Assembly: GCA_964621785.1 (NCBI GenBank)
Contig: CAZUPD010000023.1
Span: 11,642 to 75,641 of the forward strand
Source: JACKDW01 sp964621785
Lineage (GTDB): Bacteria > Myxococcota_A > Polyangia > Nannocystales > Nannocystaceae
DNA length: 64,000 bases
Reading direction: 5' to 3'
Shown here: piece after piece, positions 43,771 to 53,051 of the stretch
Layout of the letters: each line of letters opens with the position of its first letter
How positions within the stretch are numbered: the stretch's first letter is position 1
Made by a program: the position numbers and the translations under genes
The notes under the pieces: generated by a model
The model's input: the letters and a program-made list of their open reading frames with translations, nothing else
Told to the model about the DNA's origin: nothing
The model's database searches: none

Positions 43771-44193
43771 ATGCCAGTCTACGATGACGACGAAGACGAG
43801 TTCGAAGCACGCGATGCGAATCACTCGAGCTTTCGCCGACGGATAGGCGAAGGGCTCGCCGGACTGCTCGATCCCGAGGGGGCGATCGGCAACAGCCGGC
43901 GGTTTGTCAGCGAGCTCGCCACCGGAACCAAGTCGGAAATCGTCCGCATGGTCTCGGCCGAAGTGCGGTCGTTCCTCGACGGCATGGATACCGTCGACAT
44001 GATGCAGCAGGTCATCGCCGGACTTCAGATCGACGTCGAGGCGCGGATCAAGTTCTCGCTCGACCCAGAGCACAAAAAACTGCAGTCGACCGTCGAGACG
44101 CGCAAAGCCAAGGTCAGCAATACCAAACCGGAGCCGGAGGACGTGCCACCCGAAGAGCCGGAAGAGAAGGCAAAACCCAAGCCGGCGGTGTGA
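43771..44193 (+). CDS. Small helical protein, unknown
   Basis: A 140-residue protein. The N-terminus is acidic (MPVYDDDEDEFEA). The middle is a helical region (residues ~40-100: VSELATGTKSEIVRMVSAEVRSFLDGM), and the end is Pro/Glu/Lys-rich and probably disordered. The helical part has the look of granule-associated or phasin-like proteins, but this is weak. TACCGT lies 9 bases upstream. The palindrome TGTATTTGCA (44199-44208) follows the stop. Confidence 0.5.
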   Translation: MPVYDDDEDEFEARDANHSSFRRRIGEGLAGLLDPEGAIGNSRRFVSELATGTKSEIVRMVSAEVRSFLDGMDTVDMMQQVIAGLQIDVEARIKFSLDPEHKKLQSTVETRKAKVSNTKPEPEDVPPEEPEEKAKPKPAV

Positions 44194-44265
44194 TTTAGTG
44201 TATTTGCAAGCCGTTTGTGACGACAGGTTCGTCAGGTCGGTGAATCTACAACTTTTATGAGGCTC

Positions 44266-44847
44266 CTAAAGCGCCGCTTCGATGGCGTCGGTGAGCGCTG
44301 GATCGAGTGGGGCGACATCGGGCTCAAACCGGGCGATCGGACGGCCTTCGCGGTTGACGAGGAACTTTGTAAAATTCCATTTGACCTCCCCTCGGATCGC
44401 CTTCGGGGTCTGCTCGCTCAACGTCTTGTACAGCGGATGAACGTCGGGGCCCTTGGCGTGGACCTTGGCGAACATCGGAAAACTGACCTGAAATTTTTGT
44501 TGGCAAAATGTCTTGATCTCCGCCTCGGACCCCGGCTCTTGGCCGCCGAAATCGTTGCTCGGAAATCCGAGTACGACGAGGCCGCGTTCTCGGTAACGGT
44601 CGTAGAGCTGTTGTAGACCCTCGTATTGCGGGGTGAAGCCACACTCAGACGCTGTGTTGACGACCAGTGCAACCTTGCCGTGGAACTCAGACATCTTGCG
44701 CGGTTGACCGTCGATATCGACAACTTCGTGGTCGAGTACCGGTTGTGCAGGGTGCGAGGCCGGAGCGGGTTGCTTCGGCGAAGCGCCACAGCTGGTCAGG
44801 ATAAGGGCGAGGGCGAGGGTCACAGGACGGGTCGGCACATTCGCCAT
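44266..44847 (-). CDS. Glutathione peroxidase-family lipoprotein
   Basis: A 193-residue lipoprotein (lipobox LTSC). The thioredoxin-fold domain has the peroxidatic Cys in NTASECGFTPQYEGLQ, the Gln near GFPSNDFGGQEPG and the Trp in VKWNFTKFLV, the catalytic triad of GPx enzymes, with Cys rather than selenocysteine. It reduces peroxides in the periplasm or outer membrane, probably with thioredoxin. It is divergent from the peroxiredoxin gene, so the two form an antioxidant pair. Confidence 0.9.
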   Translation of the reverse strand: MANVPTRPVTLALALILTSCGASPKQPAPASHPAQPVLDHEVVDIDGQPRKMSEFHGKVALVVNTASECGFTPQYEGLQQLYDRYRERGLVVLGFPSNDFGGQEPGSEAEIKTFCQQKFQVSFPMFAKVHAKGPDVHPLYKTLSEQTPKAIRGEVKWNFTKFLVNREGRPIARFEPDVAPLDPALTDAIEAAL

Positions 44848-44999
44848 ACTACTCGGCAAATCTGTGCTGTCGAACGATGGGATCGATCACATCGTTGGGC
44901 GGGGCCATACCTGTCGACTCCGGTGGTCGCGGGCGTATAACACCCCGCACATACATCGGCTCGACTGTTTGTTGGGCCCAACTTCAAGCGAGGAACAAC

Positions 45000-45644
45000 A
45001 TGGCGATCCGACTAGGCGACACTGCTCCTGATTTCACGTCTGACAGCACCGAAGGCACCATCCAATTTCACACGTACCTCGGCGACAGCTGGGGGATCCT
45101 GTTTTCCCACCCCAAGGACTTCACCCCCGTGTGCACCACCGAGTTGGGCGAGGTCGCCAGGCTCAAGCCCGAATGGGACAAGCGCAATGTCAAGGTTATC
45201 GGCCTGAGTGTCGACCCGGTCGCCGACCACAAAAGCTGGGCCAAGGACATTGAAGAAACCCAGGGGTCCGCCCTCAATTACCCACTTTTAGGCGATCCCG
45301 AACGCAAGGTCGCAACCCTCTACGACATGATCCACCCCAACGCCGACAACACCCTCACGGTGCGTTCGGTGTTCATCATCGGGCCCGACAAAAAGGTCAA
45401 GTTGACCCTGACCTACCCAGCATCGACCGGGCGCAACTTCGATGAGATTTTGCGGGTGGTCGACTCGCTGCAACTGACCGCCGACCACAAGGTCGCAACT
45501 CCCGTCAATTGGAAGCACGGCGAGGATGTCATCATCGTCCCGAGCATTTCCGACGCCGAGGCCCAGGAGAAGTTTCCCGGCTACAAAACGGTCAAGCCCT
45601 ATCTGCGGGTGACCAAGCAGCCGGGGACAGGTTCGGCCGACTAG
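45000..45644 (+). CDS. 1-Cys peroxiredoxin (Prx6 type)
   Basis: A 214-residue thioredoxin-fold enzyme. The peroxidatic Cys is in DFTPVCTTELG, and the long C-terminal domain ending KTVKPYLRVT is typical of Prx6-type proteins. No resolving Cys is seen in the usual place. GAGGA lies 6-7 bases before the ATG. It removes hydrogen peroxide or lipid peroxides in the cytoplasm. Confidence 0.93.
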   Translation: MAIRLGDTAPDFTSDSTEGTIQFHTYLGDSWGILFSHPKDFTPVCTTELGEVARLKPEWDKRNVKVIGLSVDPVADHKSWAKDIEETQGSALNYPLLGDPERKVATLYDMIHPNADNTLTVRSVFIIGPDKKVKLTLTYPASTGRNFDEILRVVDSLQLTADHKVATPVNWKHGEDVIIVPSISDAEAQEKFPGYKTVKPYLRVTKQPGTGSAD

Positions 45645-45683
45645 CCCGAACGTACAGGTGCACGGCACCCCACGTGCTCCGTG

Positions 45684-45708
45684 AAGCCCGCGTCGCCGCG
45701 GGCTTTTT
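45684..45708 (+). terminator. Terminator of peroxiredoxin gene
   Basis: AAGCCCGCG pairs with CGCGGGCTT around the loop TCGC, followed by a T-run. It is the best intrinsic terminator in the window. Confidence 0.9.
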
Positions 45709-46048
45709 CGTTGGTGATACAACAATCCTATCGCGTATATACCTACTAACAATTGAGTGTACACTGGGTTTCGGCGGGCGATAGTGCGAATGACGAGTTC
45801 GCGCGGGTACGGGCGTTAAAAGCCCGGGATCTCCCATCCCTGGTAACTCACATAGATGTGGCTCCAAACACCTGTTCTAGGGGCCAACTGCTCGGAAATG
45901 GCAGACAGGGGCCTTTCCAGCTCGGCTTAAACTTTTGGCCCACATTGTCCGATCGAGATCAAGCTCTTGAGCGACATTACTAGGCGTCCCGGCGGGACGT
46001 CGACGCCAATCGGCCCCCACCACCTCCTCGCCAACGCTGGAGTTCCCG
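45709..46048. other. Leader region of coiled-coil operon
   Basis: No ORF. The stretch has several short hairpins (for example GGGC-TTAA-type near 45815) and a repeated AGGGGCC. A structured leader is possible, but no known riboswitch is recognised. Confidence 0.3.
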
Positions 46049-47029
46049 ATGAGTACAGCTACCGAACCAACAAGCCGAGAAGACATCCAGAAAGCATTTT
46101 CATCCCTGGTCAAGGTCCACGACCGGGTTGCCGCCCAAATCACCACGAAGGCCGAGGAGGCCGCCCGGGCCGAAGACAAGCAAATTGTCGATCGCGCCTC
46201 GGGCTACACGGTGAAAAACATCATCAACGGCCTGGCCGAACTCCAACTCGAGTTCGGGACCAATTTAGAGACACTGGCCGATCGGATGGAGAGTGAGTCG
46301 AACAAACTCGACGAACTCAAACGGGCCATCAACGTGGAGTCCGCACGTCTGGCAGCCGTCAAGGATGTGACCGTCGCCGCCGAGGCGTTGGCGATTCTCA
46401 AACAGGACCACGCCCGTCGCCTGGCCGAGTTTGAAGAAGAAGCCAAGTCAGCGATCTCCGACCTCGAAGAGGAAATCGCCGAGCGCAAGGCCGAGTGGGC
46501 CCGCGAACAGGCCGACCACGAGGCGGATATCGCCGCCTACGATGCCAACCTGCAAAAGGAACGCGCCCAATCCGAGGCCGACCACGCCTACGAATTGGCC
46601 CGCAACGACAAGCTCACCGCCGACGACAACGCGACCAAAAAACGTGACCTCGAACGCCAACTCGCCGACACCGAAGCGTCGAAAGAAAAGGATTGGGCCG
46701 CCCGCGAAAAAGAACTCGATGCCCACGCCGAGGAGATCGCAGCCCTGCGGACCAAAATCGAAAACATGCCGGCGATCCTCGAAAAGGCTGAGACCTCGGC
46801 CCGCGAAAAGGCCATCAAGTCGGTCAACCGCGATGCCGCCCACGAGGCCCAACTGCTCGAGCGCCAGCTGCAAAGCGATATCGAGGTCTACGAACTCAAG
46901 ATCAAGACCCTCGAAGAGCGGATCACCAAGCAGGGCGCCCAGATCGAAGACCTGTCGCAGCGCCTCAGCAACGCCCTCGAGCGCGCCCAAAACCTCGCCA
47001 CCGAAGCCCTCAAGGGCAGCCACAAGTAA
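46049..47029 (+). CDS. Long coiled-coil protein A
   Basis: A 326-residue protein, almost entirely heptad-like coiled coil from about residue 85 to 315. The N-terminal ~80 residues are helical and non-coil. It contains no membrane segment. The C-terminal section (VYELKIKTLEERITKQGAQI) matches the same part of the following gene product, so the two are paralogues. GGAG lies 6 bases before the ATG. Coiled-coil proteins of this type form filaments or scaffolds. The role is unknown. Confidence 0.7.
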   Translation: MSTATEPTSREDIQKAFSSLVKVHDRVAAQITTKAEEAARAEDKQIVDRASGYTVKNIINGLAELQLEFGTNLETLADRMESESNKLDELKRAINVESARLAAVKDVTVAAEALAILKQDHARRLAEFEEEAKSAISDLEEEIAERKAEWAREQADHEADIAAYDANLQKERAQSEADHAYELARNDKLTADDNATKKRDLERQLADTEASKEKDWAAREKELDAHAEEIAALRTKIENMPAILEKAETSAREKAIKSVNRDAAHEAQLLERQLQSDIEVYELKIKTLEERITKQGAQIEDLSQRLSNALERAQNLATEALKGSHK

Positions 47030-47041
47030 GGAGTCATCGCC

Positions 47042-48112
47042 ATGTCCGTCATTCGCAAAGTTTCTAGTCGCGATACCAAAGCCAAACTGCTTGCGGCCTA
47101 CAACGAGCTGGCCAAGGCCTACCGCACCCTCGAGTCGCAAAAGTCCGCGTCAGCCCCTGCGGCCGCTCCCGCGGCGGCGGCTCCGGTCAGCAAGGTCAAG
47201 TCCGTTGCAGCTACATCGAGTACCGATCTCGCTGGTGTCGTCCGCACCTTGCAAACCGTCCGCGGCCATATCGGCGGGTCCTTTAGCGGCCTTCAGCAGT
47301 CGCTGACCACCGAGGCAACTTCCCTCGAATCCCTGCGTACATCCGTCGGGGAGACCCTGACCCAGCTCAAAACCCTGCACGGGATCGAAGTCGGCGACGA
47401 CACCCTTGGCGAGCTTATCGGGACCTATCGCAAGACCAACGAGACCGCCGAGGAAGCACTTTCCACCAAGCGCGAGGCCCACGAAAAGGACCTTGAGGGC
47501 AAGCGTTCCGACTGGCGAAAAGAGCAGGATGAGCACGCTCGCAAGGTCAAAGAAGCACTCGTCGAGCTCAAGAAGTCTCGGGCCCGCGACCTGCAGGAGT
47601 ACAAGTACGAGCTGGCCCAAAAGCACAGCGTCGAGGAAGACCAACGCGCCCAGGCGCAAAAGGCCTTCGAGGCCCAAATCGCCAGCATCCGCGAGACCAA
47701 GGAAACCGCCTGGGCCGAGCGTGAAAAACAGGTCAACACCCGCGAGGAGGAGTACGCGGAACTGACCGACAAGGCCGAGGCCTTCGACAAAGAGGTTGCA
47801 TCAGCAAAGAAAAAGGGCGAGAGCGAAGGACTTTCGATCGCCCGCCGCGAAACCAAGGCCAAGGCCGAGCTGCTCGGCAAGGAGTCCGAGGGCAAGCGCC
47901 GTGTGTTCGAGCTGCGGATCGCGTCGCTGCAAGACACCATCGACAAGCAGATGGAACAGATCAGCGCGCTGTCGGCAAAACTCGACACCGCGCTCAAGCA
48001 GACCCAACACTTGGCTGTCAAGGCCATCGACGGTGCCGCCAACACAACCTCGTTCGAGGCGATCAAAGAGATCGCCATGGAGCAGGCCAAGAACAGCGGC
48101 AAGGGCAAGTAA
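47042..48112 (+). CDS. Long coiled-coil protein B, paralogue of A
   Basis: A 356-residue protein with a variable Ala-rich N-terminal section (~30-60) and a coiled coil from ~90 to 340. The end VFELRIASLQDTIDKQMEQI parallels coiled-coil protein A. AAGGAG precedes the ATG, 12 bases after the stop of A. The two probably hetero-oligomerise. The palindrome TGCAGCTACA is at 47206. Confidence 0.7.
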   Translation: MSVIRKVSSRDTKAKLLAAYNELAKAYRTLESQKSASAPAAAPAAAAPVSKVKSVAATSSTDLAGVVRTLQTVRGHIGGSFSGLQQSLTTEATSLESLRTSVGETLTQLKTLHGIEVGDDTLGELIGTYRKTNETAEEALSTKREAHEKDLEGKRSDWRKEQDEHARKVKEALVELKKSRARDLQEYKYELAQKHSVEEDQRAQAQKAFEAQIASIRETKETAWAEREKQVNTREEEYAELTDKAEAFDKEVASAKKKGESEGLSIARRETKAKAELLGKESEGKRRVFELRIASLQDTIDKQMEQISALSAKLDTALKQTQHLAVKAIDGAANTTSFEAIKEIAMEQAKNSGKGK

Positions 48113-48227
48113 CCGCGAGAAATATCTTGTGTGTACAACAAGGGGTGTGTCCATGGGGCGCACCCCGTTTCAATTGTGGTTGCGGTCCTCGCCATTGCCC
48201 CTAGAGGGCACTACTATCGCCACCATC

Positions 48228-49331
48228 ATGCCGCCAAAGACCCGACCCAAAGGGCCCCCGTTGTGGGCTGTCGATGCCGTCAAACACATCAGCCGCAAGC
48301 TCACCCGGTTTCAACGCAAGCTCGCGCCGGCTCCCGCCGCCTTGGTCGAGCTCGTGGCCAGTCGCTGGCGTGCACATGCCATCCGCGTGGTGGCCGAGTT
48401 TGGTATCGCCGATGTGTTGGCCAATGGTCCGCGCGACATCCAGGACATAGCGACCGCAGTCGGAGCCGATGTCGAGGCACTTCATCGGGTGATGCGAGCC
48501 CTCGCCCACGATGGCCTGCTCACCCGGCAAGGTACGCGGTTTGGCCTGACGCCGATGACCGACGCCCTGCGTACCGATCATCCCCGCAGCGTGCGAGCGG
48601 TCGTGCGGATGTTGATGGCCGACTACAACCAGGAGACGTGGATCCGGCTCCTCGATGCGGTCAAAACCGGAGAGCCGCAGTTCGCCGCCCACCACGGCGG
48701 GCGTTCGGTGTGGGAGTGGTTTGCCGAGGAGGCGCCGGACATCGGTCAGCTGTTTCACGACGCGATGCTCGACCTGACCCGCCTCGCGAGGCCGCTGTTG
48801 CTCGCCGCCCACGACTTCGGGCAGTACCGCCGCATCCTCGATATCGGCGGAGGCCAGGGAACACTGATCTCTGGGATTTTATCTGCCAATCCCACTGTCC
48901 ACGGAGGCGTCCTCGACCTCCCGGCCGCCCTTGAAAAAACTCCACATGTGCTGCGCGAAGCCGGAGTCGAAACGCGTTGCGAGTTGATCGAAGGCAACGC
49001 ATTTGAATCCGTACCAGGTGGCTGGGATGCGTATGTCCTCAAGCACATCTTGCACGGTCTGTCCGACGCACCACTCGCAACCGTACTCAAACACCTGCGA
49101 GCCGGAATGGACCAAGCTGCCAAACTTCTGGTGATCGAGGCTCTCGTTCCAGGTGGCGACAAAGGGGTCTATCCGGCCAACCTCGATATGCAGATGCTGG
49201 TCTCGAGCGGCGGGCGTGAGCGCAGCGAAGCCCAGTACCGCGAGTTGTTCGACGCCCATGGATTCGCCCTGCGAGAGGTGGCTCGAACCGCCGGTCCCTA
49301 CGCGGTGATGGTCGTCGAGCCCTGCGGGTAG
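48228..49331 (+). CDS. SAM-dependent O-methyltransferase (AdoMet_MTase, family 2-like)
   Basis: A 367-residue small-molecule methyltransferase. An N-terminal helical/winged-helix dimerisation region (IADVLANGPRDIQDIATAVGAD) is followed by a Rossmann domain with SAM motif ILDIGGGQGTLISGIL and the active-site LKHILHGLSD and DQAAKLLVIEALVP. It methylates a hydroxyl on a small molecule. TACTAT lies 10 bases before ATG 48228. Confidence 0.88.
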   Translation: MPPKTRPKGPPLWAVDAVKHISRKLTRFQRKLAPAPAALVELVASRWRAHAIRVVAEFGIADVLANGPRDIQDIATAVGADVEALHRVMRALAHDGLLTRQGTRFGLTPMTDALRTDHPRSVRAVVRMLMADYNQETWIRLLDAVKTGEPQFAAHHGGRSVWEWFAEEAPDIGQLFHDAMLDLTRLARPLLLAAHDFGQYRRILDIGGGQGTLISGILSANPTVHGGVLDLPAALEKTPHVLREAGVETRCELIEGNAFESVPGGWDAYVLKHILHGLSDAPLATVLKHLRAGMDQAAKLLVIEALVPGGDKGVYPANLDMQMLVSSGGRERSEAQYRELFDAHGFALREVARTAGPYAVMVVEPCG

Positions 49332-49345
49332 GTGCCGCCACACAA

Positions 49346-49386
49346 ACAGGTTGCCATCGACCGGCGGCCTCGATGACAACCTGTTG
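49346..49386. terminator. Bidirectional hairpin between methyltransferase and SpoIIAA-like genes
   Basis: AACAGGTTGCCATCGA (49346-49361) pairs with TCGATGACAACCTGTT (49371-49386), 15 of 16 bases, around a 9-base loop. The word AACCTGTT recurs once more nearby (~49406). It lies between convergent genes. Confidence 0.7.
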
Positions 49387-49424
49387 ACTTCGACAGGTCC
49401 GAACCAACCTGTTGGAAGCGACGG

Positions 49425-50150
49425 TTACGCGCGAACCCAGTCGACCGCCTCGCGCTTGGCTGCGGCCGGAAAGTGCTTTAGCTCGGCCGCGACGAAGTGG
49501 GCCGCGATTTTTTGCATGGCGCGAAACAGGGCCCGGTCGCTGACAATGGCCACGCGCGCAACCTTGGTGTGGTGTTCTTTGACAAATCGGAGGTGTGCCA
49601 CAAAGGCGCCAAAACTCTCCCAGCCAGAAAAACCCGTACCGTCGAGCACAATCCCCTGGAGGTTGTCGTGGTTTTCGAGGTAGGGGTCGACCTCGCGGGC
49701 GAGCTCCTCAAAATCCCCGGCGCACAGCTCCCCGTGGGGGGTCACGAGCAGGATGCCTTCATCGGGCAAAAACTCGTGCTTCAGTTCCGAGTGATTGAGC
49801 CAGGTAATCGCGTCTTCAACGGCGTCGCCGGGAAAAACACGGATCGACCCCGGGACCGCAAATCCGAGCATGTTGACGGCGTTGGTGATCCAATCAAAGT
49901 CACTGACCACCGCAATTCGCTCAAAGTGGGTAAAGTGCAAAATCCCGGTGACAGCATCCTCGAGCATCGCGCCGCCGGTGTAGGAGGAAAATTCGGGGCC
50001 AAACTGAAACAAGAAGCGAATCTTGTGATGCCCTTGGTGCGCCTTTTGTAGCGCCGGGAGCAGGACCTGTTGATAGTCGGTGGCAGTGACCTCGCCGACC
50101 GCTCGGAATCCGACAACGTTGGGGGGGAGATCTGCAATGGACTCAAGCAT
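49425..50150 (-). CDS. Tandem SpoIIAA-like (STAS-fold) protein
   Basis: A 241-residue protein made of two SpoIIAA-like domains. The first (~1-120) has GEVTATDYQQVLLPAL and HFTHFERIAVVSDFDWI. The second (~128-241) has HGELCAGDFEELAREVDPYL and KVARVAIVSDRALFRAM. This family lacks a clear phosphorylation Ser and is often found alone in proteobacteria. The function is unknown. Confidence 0.75.
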   Translation of the reverse strand: MLESIADLPPNVVGFRAVGEVTATDYQQVLLPALQKAHQGHHKIRFLFQFGPEFSSYTGGAMLEDAVTGILHFTHFERIAVVSDFDWITNAVNMLGFAVPGSIRVFPGDAVEDAITWLNHSELKHEFLPDEGILLVTPHGELCAGDFEELAREVDPYLENHDNLQGIVLDGTGFSGWESFGAFVAHLRFVKEHHTKVARVAIVSDRALFRAMQKIAAHFVAAELKHFPAAAKREAVDWVRA

Positions 50151-50700
50151 GTGGTTTCAACTTTCGTGGGTTCGCCGGCCTCCAGTGCATACGCTGTGCC
50201 ATGGGCACCTCGTCACAAACAGTAATGTGCATACAAGCAACCTACGTTCACACCGACGACAGAAGAGCATGCCCAAATGCTTTCCAGGCCGTCCCGTACC
50301 CGCGAGCGAGGGCGTGATGATGGTGGGCAAAATTGGGGAGGCGAGGAAATTTTCCGCTGGGACGAGCGCGACAACATCCGAGGGAATGGGCTCGGAGGGT
50401 CCGAGTACCCTGACCGACTCGGGTGGCGAAGACGATGTCGGGGGATGTTCGTGCCGGACGCGGGAGGCTCCGGTGGCGTGGTGGCTAATCGGACTCCCGC
50501 TCGTATGGCTGCGTCGGCGCAGTTCATAACTCCACGCGCTCCAGCGGTTGCAAATGCACATGAGCCATTGAACGTGCGAGCAGCAACTCATCAAGTTCAT
50601 GCGGGTACATCGACCGCATCAACCCGTTGGATTGGCACGCGAGAAAAACCACGCCTCTCATCGAGCGAGGAAGGGCGAAATCGGCTACGGTGCGCGAATC
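50151..50700. other. Gap holding only a partial MYXO-CTERM-like reading frame
   Basis: Apart from the reading-frame remnant at 50317-50529 no gene is seen. The palindrome TGCAAATGCA lies at 50549-50558. The promoter-like TACGGT of the next gene is at 50686-50691. Confidence 0.4.
50317..50529 (+). pseudogene. Orphan MYXO-CTERM-like sorting tail
   Basis: A 70-codon frame ending GCSCRTREAPVAWW then a short hydrophobic stretch and WLRRRSS, the pattern of a MYXO-CTERM anchor (Gly-Cys, hydrophobic segment, Arg cluster). There is no signal peptide and almost nothing N-terminal. It is probably a remnant of a decayed surface protein, or a small gene. Confidence 0.5.
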
Positions 50701-52560
50701 ATGACCCACCCGGTTTTCCGATCGTCCGTTCCCCTCGTCGCAGCGTCGCTCCTCCTCGCCTGTAGCGGGGAAGAGACCGACAGTGCAACGGAATCGAGTA
50801 CGAGTGAGGCGCCGACAGAATCGACGTCGCAACCCACCGCCGGGCCGACCGGGACGGTGACGGACCCAGGTGACTCTCAGACCTCCGATCCGACCGACTC
50901 GACCTCAGAAACATCCGCTGACCCGACCGAGAGCTCGAGTGCGTCCGATAGCGACCCGTCCGACACGACCGACGCGGAGTCCGAAAGCGACTCAGAAAGT
51001 GACTCAGAAAGCGATTCCGACACCGATCCAGGACCGTGCACGCCGGGTGAAATGCAGTCCTGCTACACCGGCCCCGACGGGACCGAGGGCGTGGGGATTT
51101 GTACCTCCGGCATCCAGACCTGTAGCGATGAGATGTCCTGGGGGACATGTGAAAATGAAATCCTGCCGGCATCCGAAGACTGCACAAGTCCCGGGGATGA
51201 AAACTGTGACGGCGACGAGGATAGCTGTACCGGAGATGGCATCTGGGCCTTCGGGTACGGCGATCAGTACAACCAGTACTCGCGCGCGATCACCAGTAAC
51301 TCGGTCGGCGATGTCGGGCTGCTCGCCAAATTAGAAGGAGGGGCCGCGACCATTGATCTCGGTGGCGGACCCCTCGGTGGTGAAGGCAATGCCTCGGCCC
51401 GCCACGCGGTGCTCGGTGCCCTCAACGGCGATGGGCAACACACGTGGAGTCAGAGCTTTATGTTCAGCGCCCACCTCGGGGATGCCCGGACGGTGCGTTT
51501 CGACGCCGCCGGCAATGTCTATCTCGCCGGGTCTTACAATGGCAGTGTCAACTTCGGTCAGTCCGGCCTCTCCGGCGGACTCGAAACCGATGGCTACCTC
51601 GTCAAATTCGATCCGGAGGGCACCAACCTGTGGGCCCGCGATTTTGGCGATGACGGAGCACAAGTTGTACGTGCACTGGAAATGGGTCCCGAAGGCCAGG
51701 CGATTTTATGCGGCTCATTTGAGGAACAAATCGACTTTGGCGGTCCGCCGCTGTTTGCAACCGGCGCCCACGATGCATACTTGGCCGCGATCGATCCGGA
51801 TGGTGGGCACCTGTGGAGCAAGCGGTTTGGCGACAGCACCAACCAGTTTTGCGAGGGACTCAGCGTCGATGACCTGGGTGCGAGTACGATCGCCGTCGAG
51901 ACCCAGGGCTCCATCAAGTTTGGGCCCGAAACCCTGCAAGCTGCCGGCAGTGGCGACATCGCGTTTGCCCGGTTTGACAGCGATGGCAACCACGAGTGGA
52001 GTCATCTCCACGGCAACACCAATGTCCAGGTTTTGTGGGACGCGGCGGGCGGTGCCGATGGTTCGTTGGTAGCGATGGGCTACACGGCCGGCGCGGTGGA
52101 TTTTGGCAATGGCGAAGCAACCGACACGGGCAACTCCTCCGATGTCTACATGGTTCGCTACCACGCCGACGGTTCGGTGGATTGGGTCAACCTGTTCCCA
52201 CGAACAGGTGGTGAGATGATCACCGCCATCACCCTCGACCACAACGGCTACGTGCTGTTCGCGGGGGCATTTACCCAGATGATCGACTGGGGCGGGGGCC
52301 CGGTGACCAACGGCAACAACGACTGGGATGGCTTTGTCAGCAAGCTGACGCCCGGTGGTGCACATGTCTGGACGCACATGCTCTCCGATGCAGATGAAAC
52401 CTATGCCGCCCAACATGTCGCCGATATTGCAGTCGACCCCGACAACGCCGTCCTCATCACCGGACATTTTTGGCGGTCGATCTCGATCGCCGGCATTGAG
52501 TTGCTGACCGAGGAGGACCCGATGTACCGGGATATTTTTGCCGCCAAGTTGGCGCCGTGA
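50701..52560 (+). CDS. Large beta-propeller lipoprotein with Ser/Asp-rich linker
   Basis: A 619-residue lipoprotein (lipobox LLLAC). Residues ~25-110 form a Ser/Thr/Asp/Glu linker with repeated DSES. Next is a Cys-rich segment (CTPGEMQSCYTGPDG, GTCENEILPASEDC, DENCDGDED) of the kind seen in MopE-like putative metal-binding proteins. Then about seven beta-propeller repeats with the pattern DG-YLVKFDPEG-LW-FGD (~190-619) follow. It is probably surface exposed. TACGGT lies 9 bases before the ATG. Confidence 0.75.
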   Translation: MTHPVFRSSVPLVAASLLLACSGEETDSATESSTSEAPTESTSQPTAGPTGTVTDPGDSQTSDPTDSTSETSADPTESSSASDSDPSDTTDAESESDSESDSESDSDTDPGPCTPGEMQSCYTGPDGTEGVGICTSGIQTCSDEMSWGTCENEILPASEDCTSPGDENCDGDEDSCTGDGIWAFGYGDQYNQYSRAITSNSVGDVGLLAKLEGGAATIDLGGGPLGGEGNASARHAVLGALNGDGQHTWSQSFMFSAHLGDARTVRFDAAGNVYLAGSYNGSVNFGQSGLSGGLETDGYLVKFDPEGTNLWARDFGDDGAQVVRALEMGPEGQAILCGSFEEQIDFGGPPLFATGAHDAYLAAIDPDGGHLWSKRFGDSTNQFCEGLSVDDLGASTIAVETQGSIKFGPETLQAAGSGDIAFARFDSDGNHEWSHLHGNTNVQVLWDAAGGADGSLVAMGYTAGAVDFGNGEATDTGNSSDVYMVRYHADGSVDWVNLFPRTGGEMITAITLDHNGYVLFAGAFTQMIDWGGGPVTNGNNDWDGFVSKLTPGGAHVWTHMLSDADETYAAQHVADIAVDPDNAVLITGHFWRSISIAGIELLTEEDPMYRDIFAAKLAP

Positions 52561-52567
52561 GTTCCGG

Positions 52568-52981
52568 CTACGGGATTTCCGTGTAGACCGCACCGCTCCA
52601 GGTCAACTCGTTGGTGTCGGGGTCGTACGAGCCCATGTGTGACGTGGACGAGGTGATCGTCAGGCCGTCGCACATGACAGTGCCGGATTCCTGCACATCG
52701 GAGTAGGTAAACTCAAACGTCAAATCGTCGTAGAACTGGACAATCCAGGTGCATGGCTCCGGACCGTCTGGGCCGAGACCACATTCCATTTGGGTGACCG
52801 AGCCATAGGTCTTCCCGGAAATGATTGCACATGCATCTTCTGGTGTCGCCGTATCTGCGTCCGTCGTCATCTCGTCGCCGGTTGTTTCCGAATCGGCGTC
52901 CGTTCCGGAGCTATCGTCCGGGTCACAGGCGAGTCCCAACGCGCCGAGCAAGGCGCAGACAAGATATGTTCGAAAGGTCAT
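52568..52981 (-). CDS. Small lipoprotein, unknown
   Basis: A 137-residue lipoprotein (lipobox LGLAC). A Ser/Asp/Thr linker at ~25-48 is followed by a beta-rich domain with four cysteines (DACAIISGKTYG, CGLGPDGPEPC, GTVMCDGL). TATGAT lies 9 bases before ATG 52981. It ends 7 bases from the convergent propeller lipoprotein gene. The palindrome TGCACATGCA is at 52826. Confidence 0.65.
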   Translation of the reverse strand: MTFRTYLVCALLGALGLACDPDDSSGTDADSETTGDEMTTDADTATPEDACAIISGKTYGSVTQMECGLGPDGPEPCTWIVQFYDDLTFEFTYSDVQESGTVMCDGLTITSSTSHMGSYDPDTNELTWSGAVYTEIP

Positions 52982-53051
52982 GAGGTAGGTATCATAGCGA
53001 ACACCGGCGACCGCGTGGGCGAGCGGTACGCCGGTGTCGTGTCGAGAGGCG

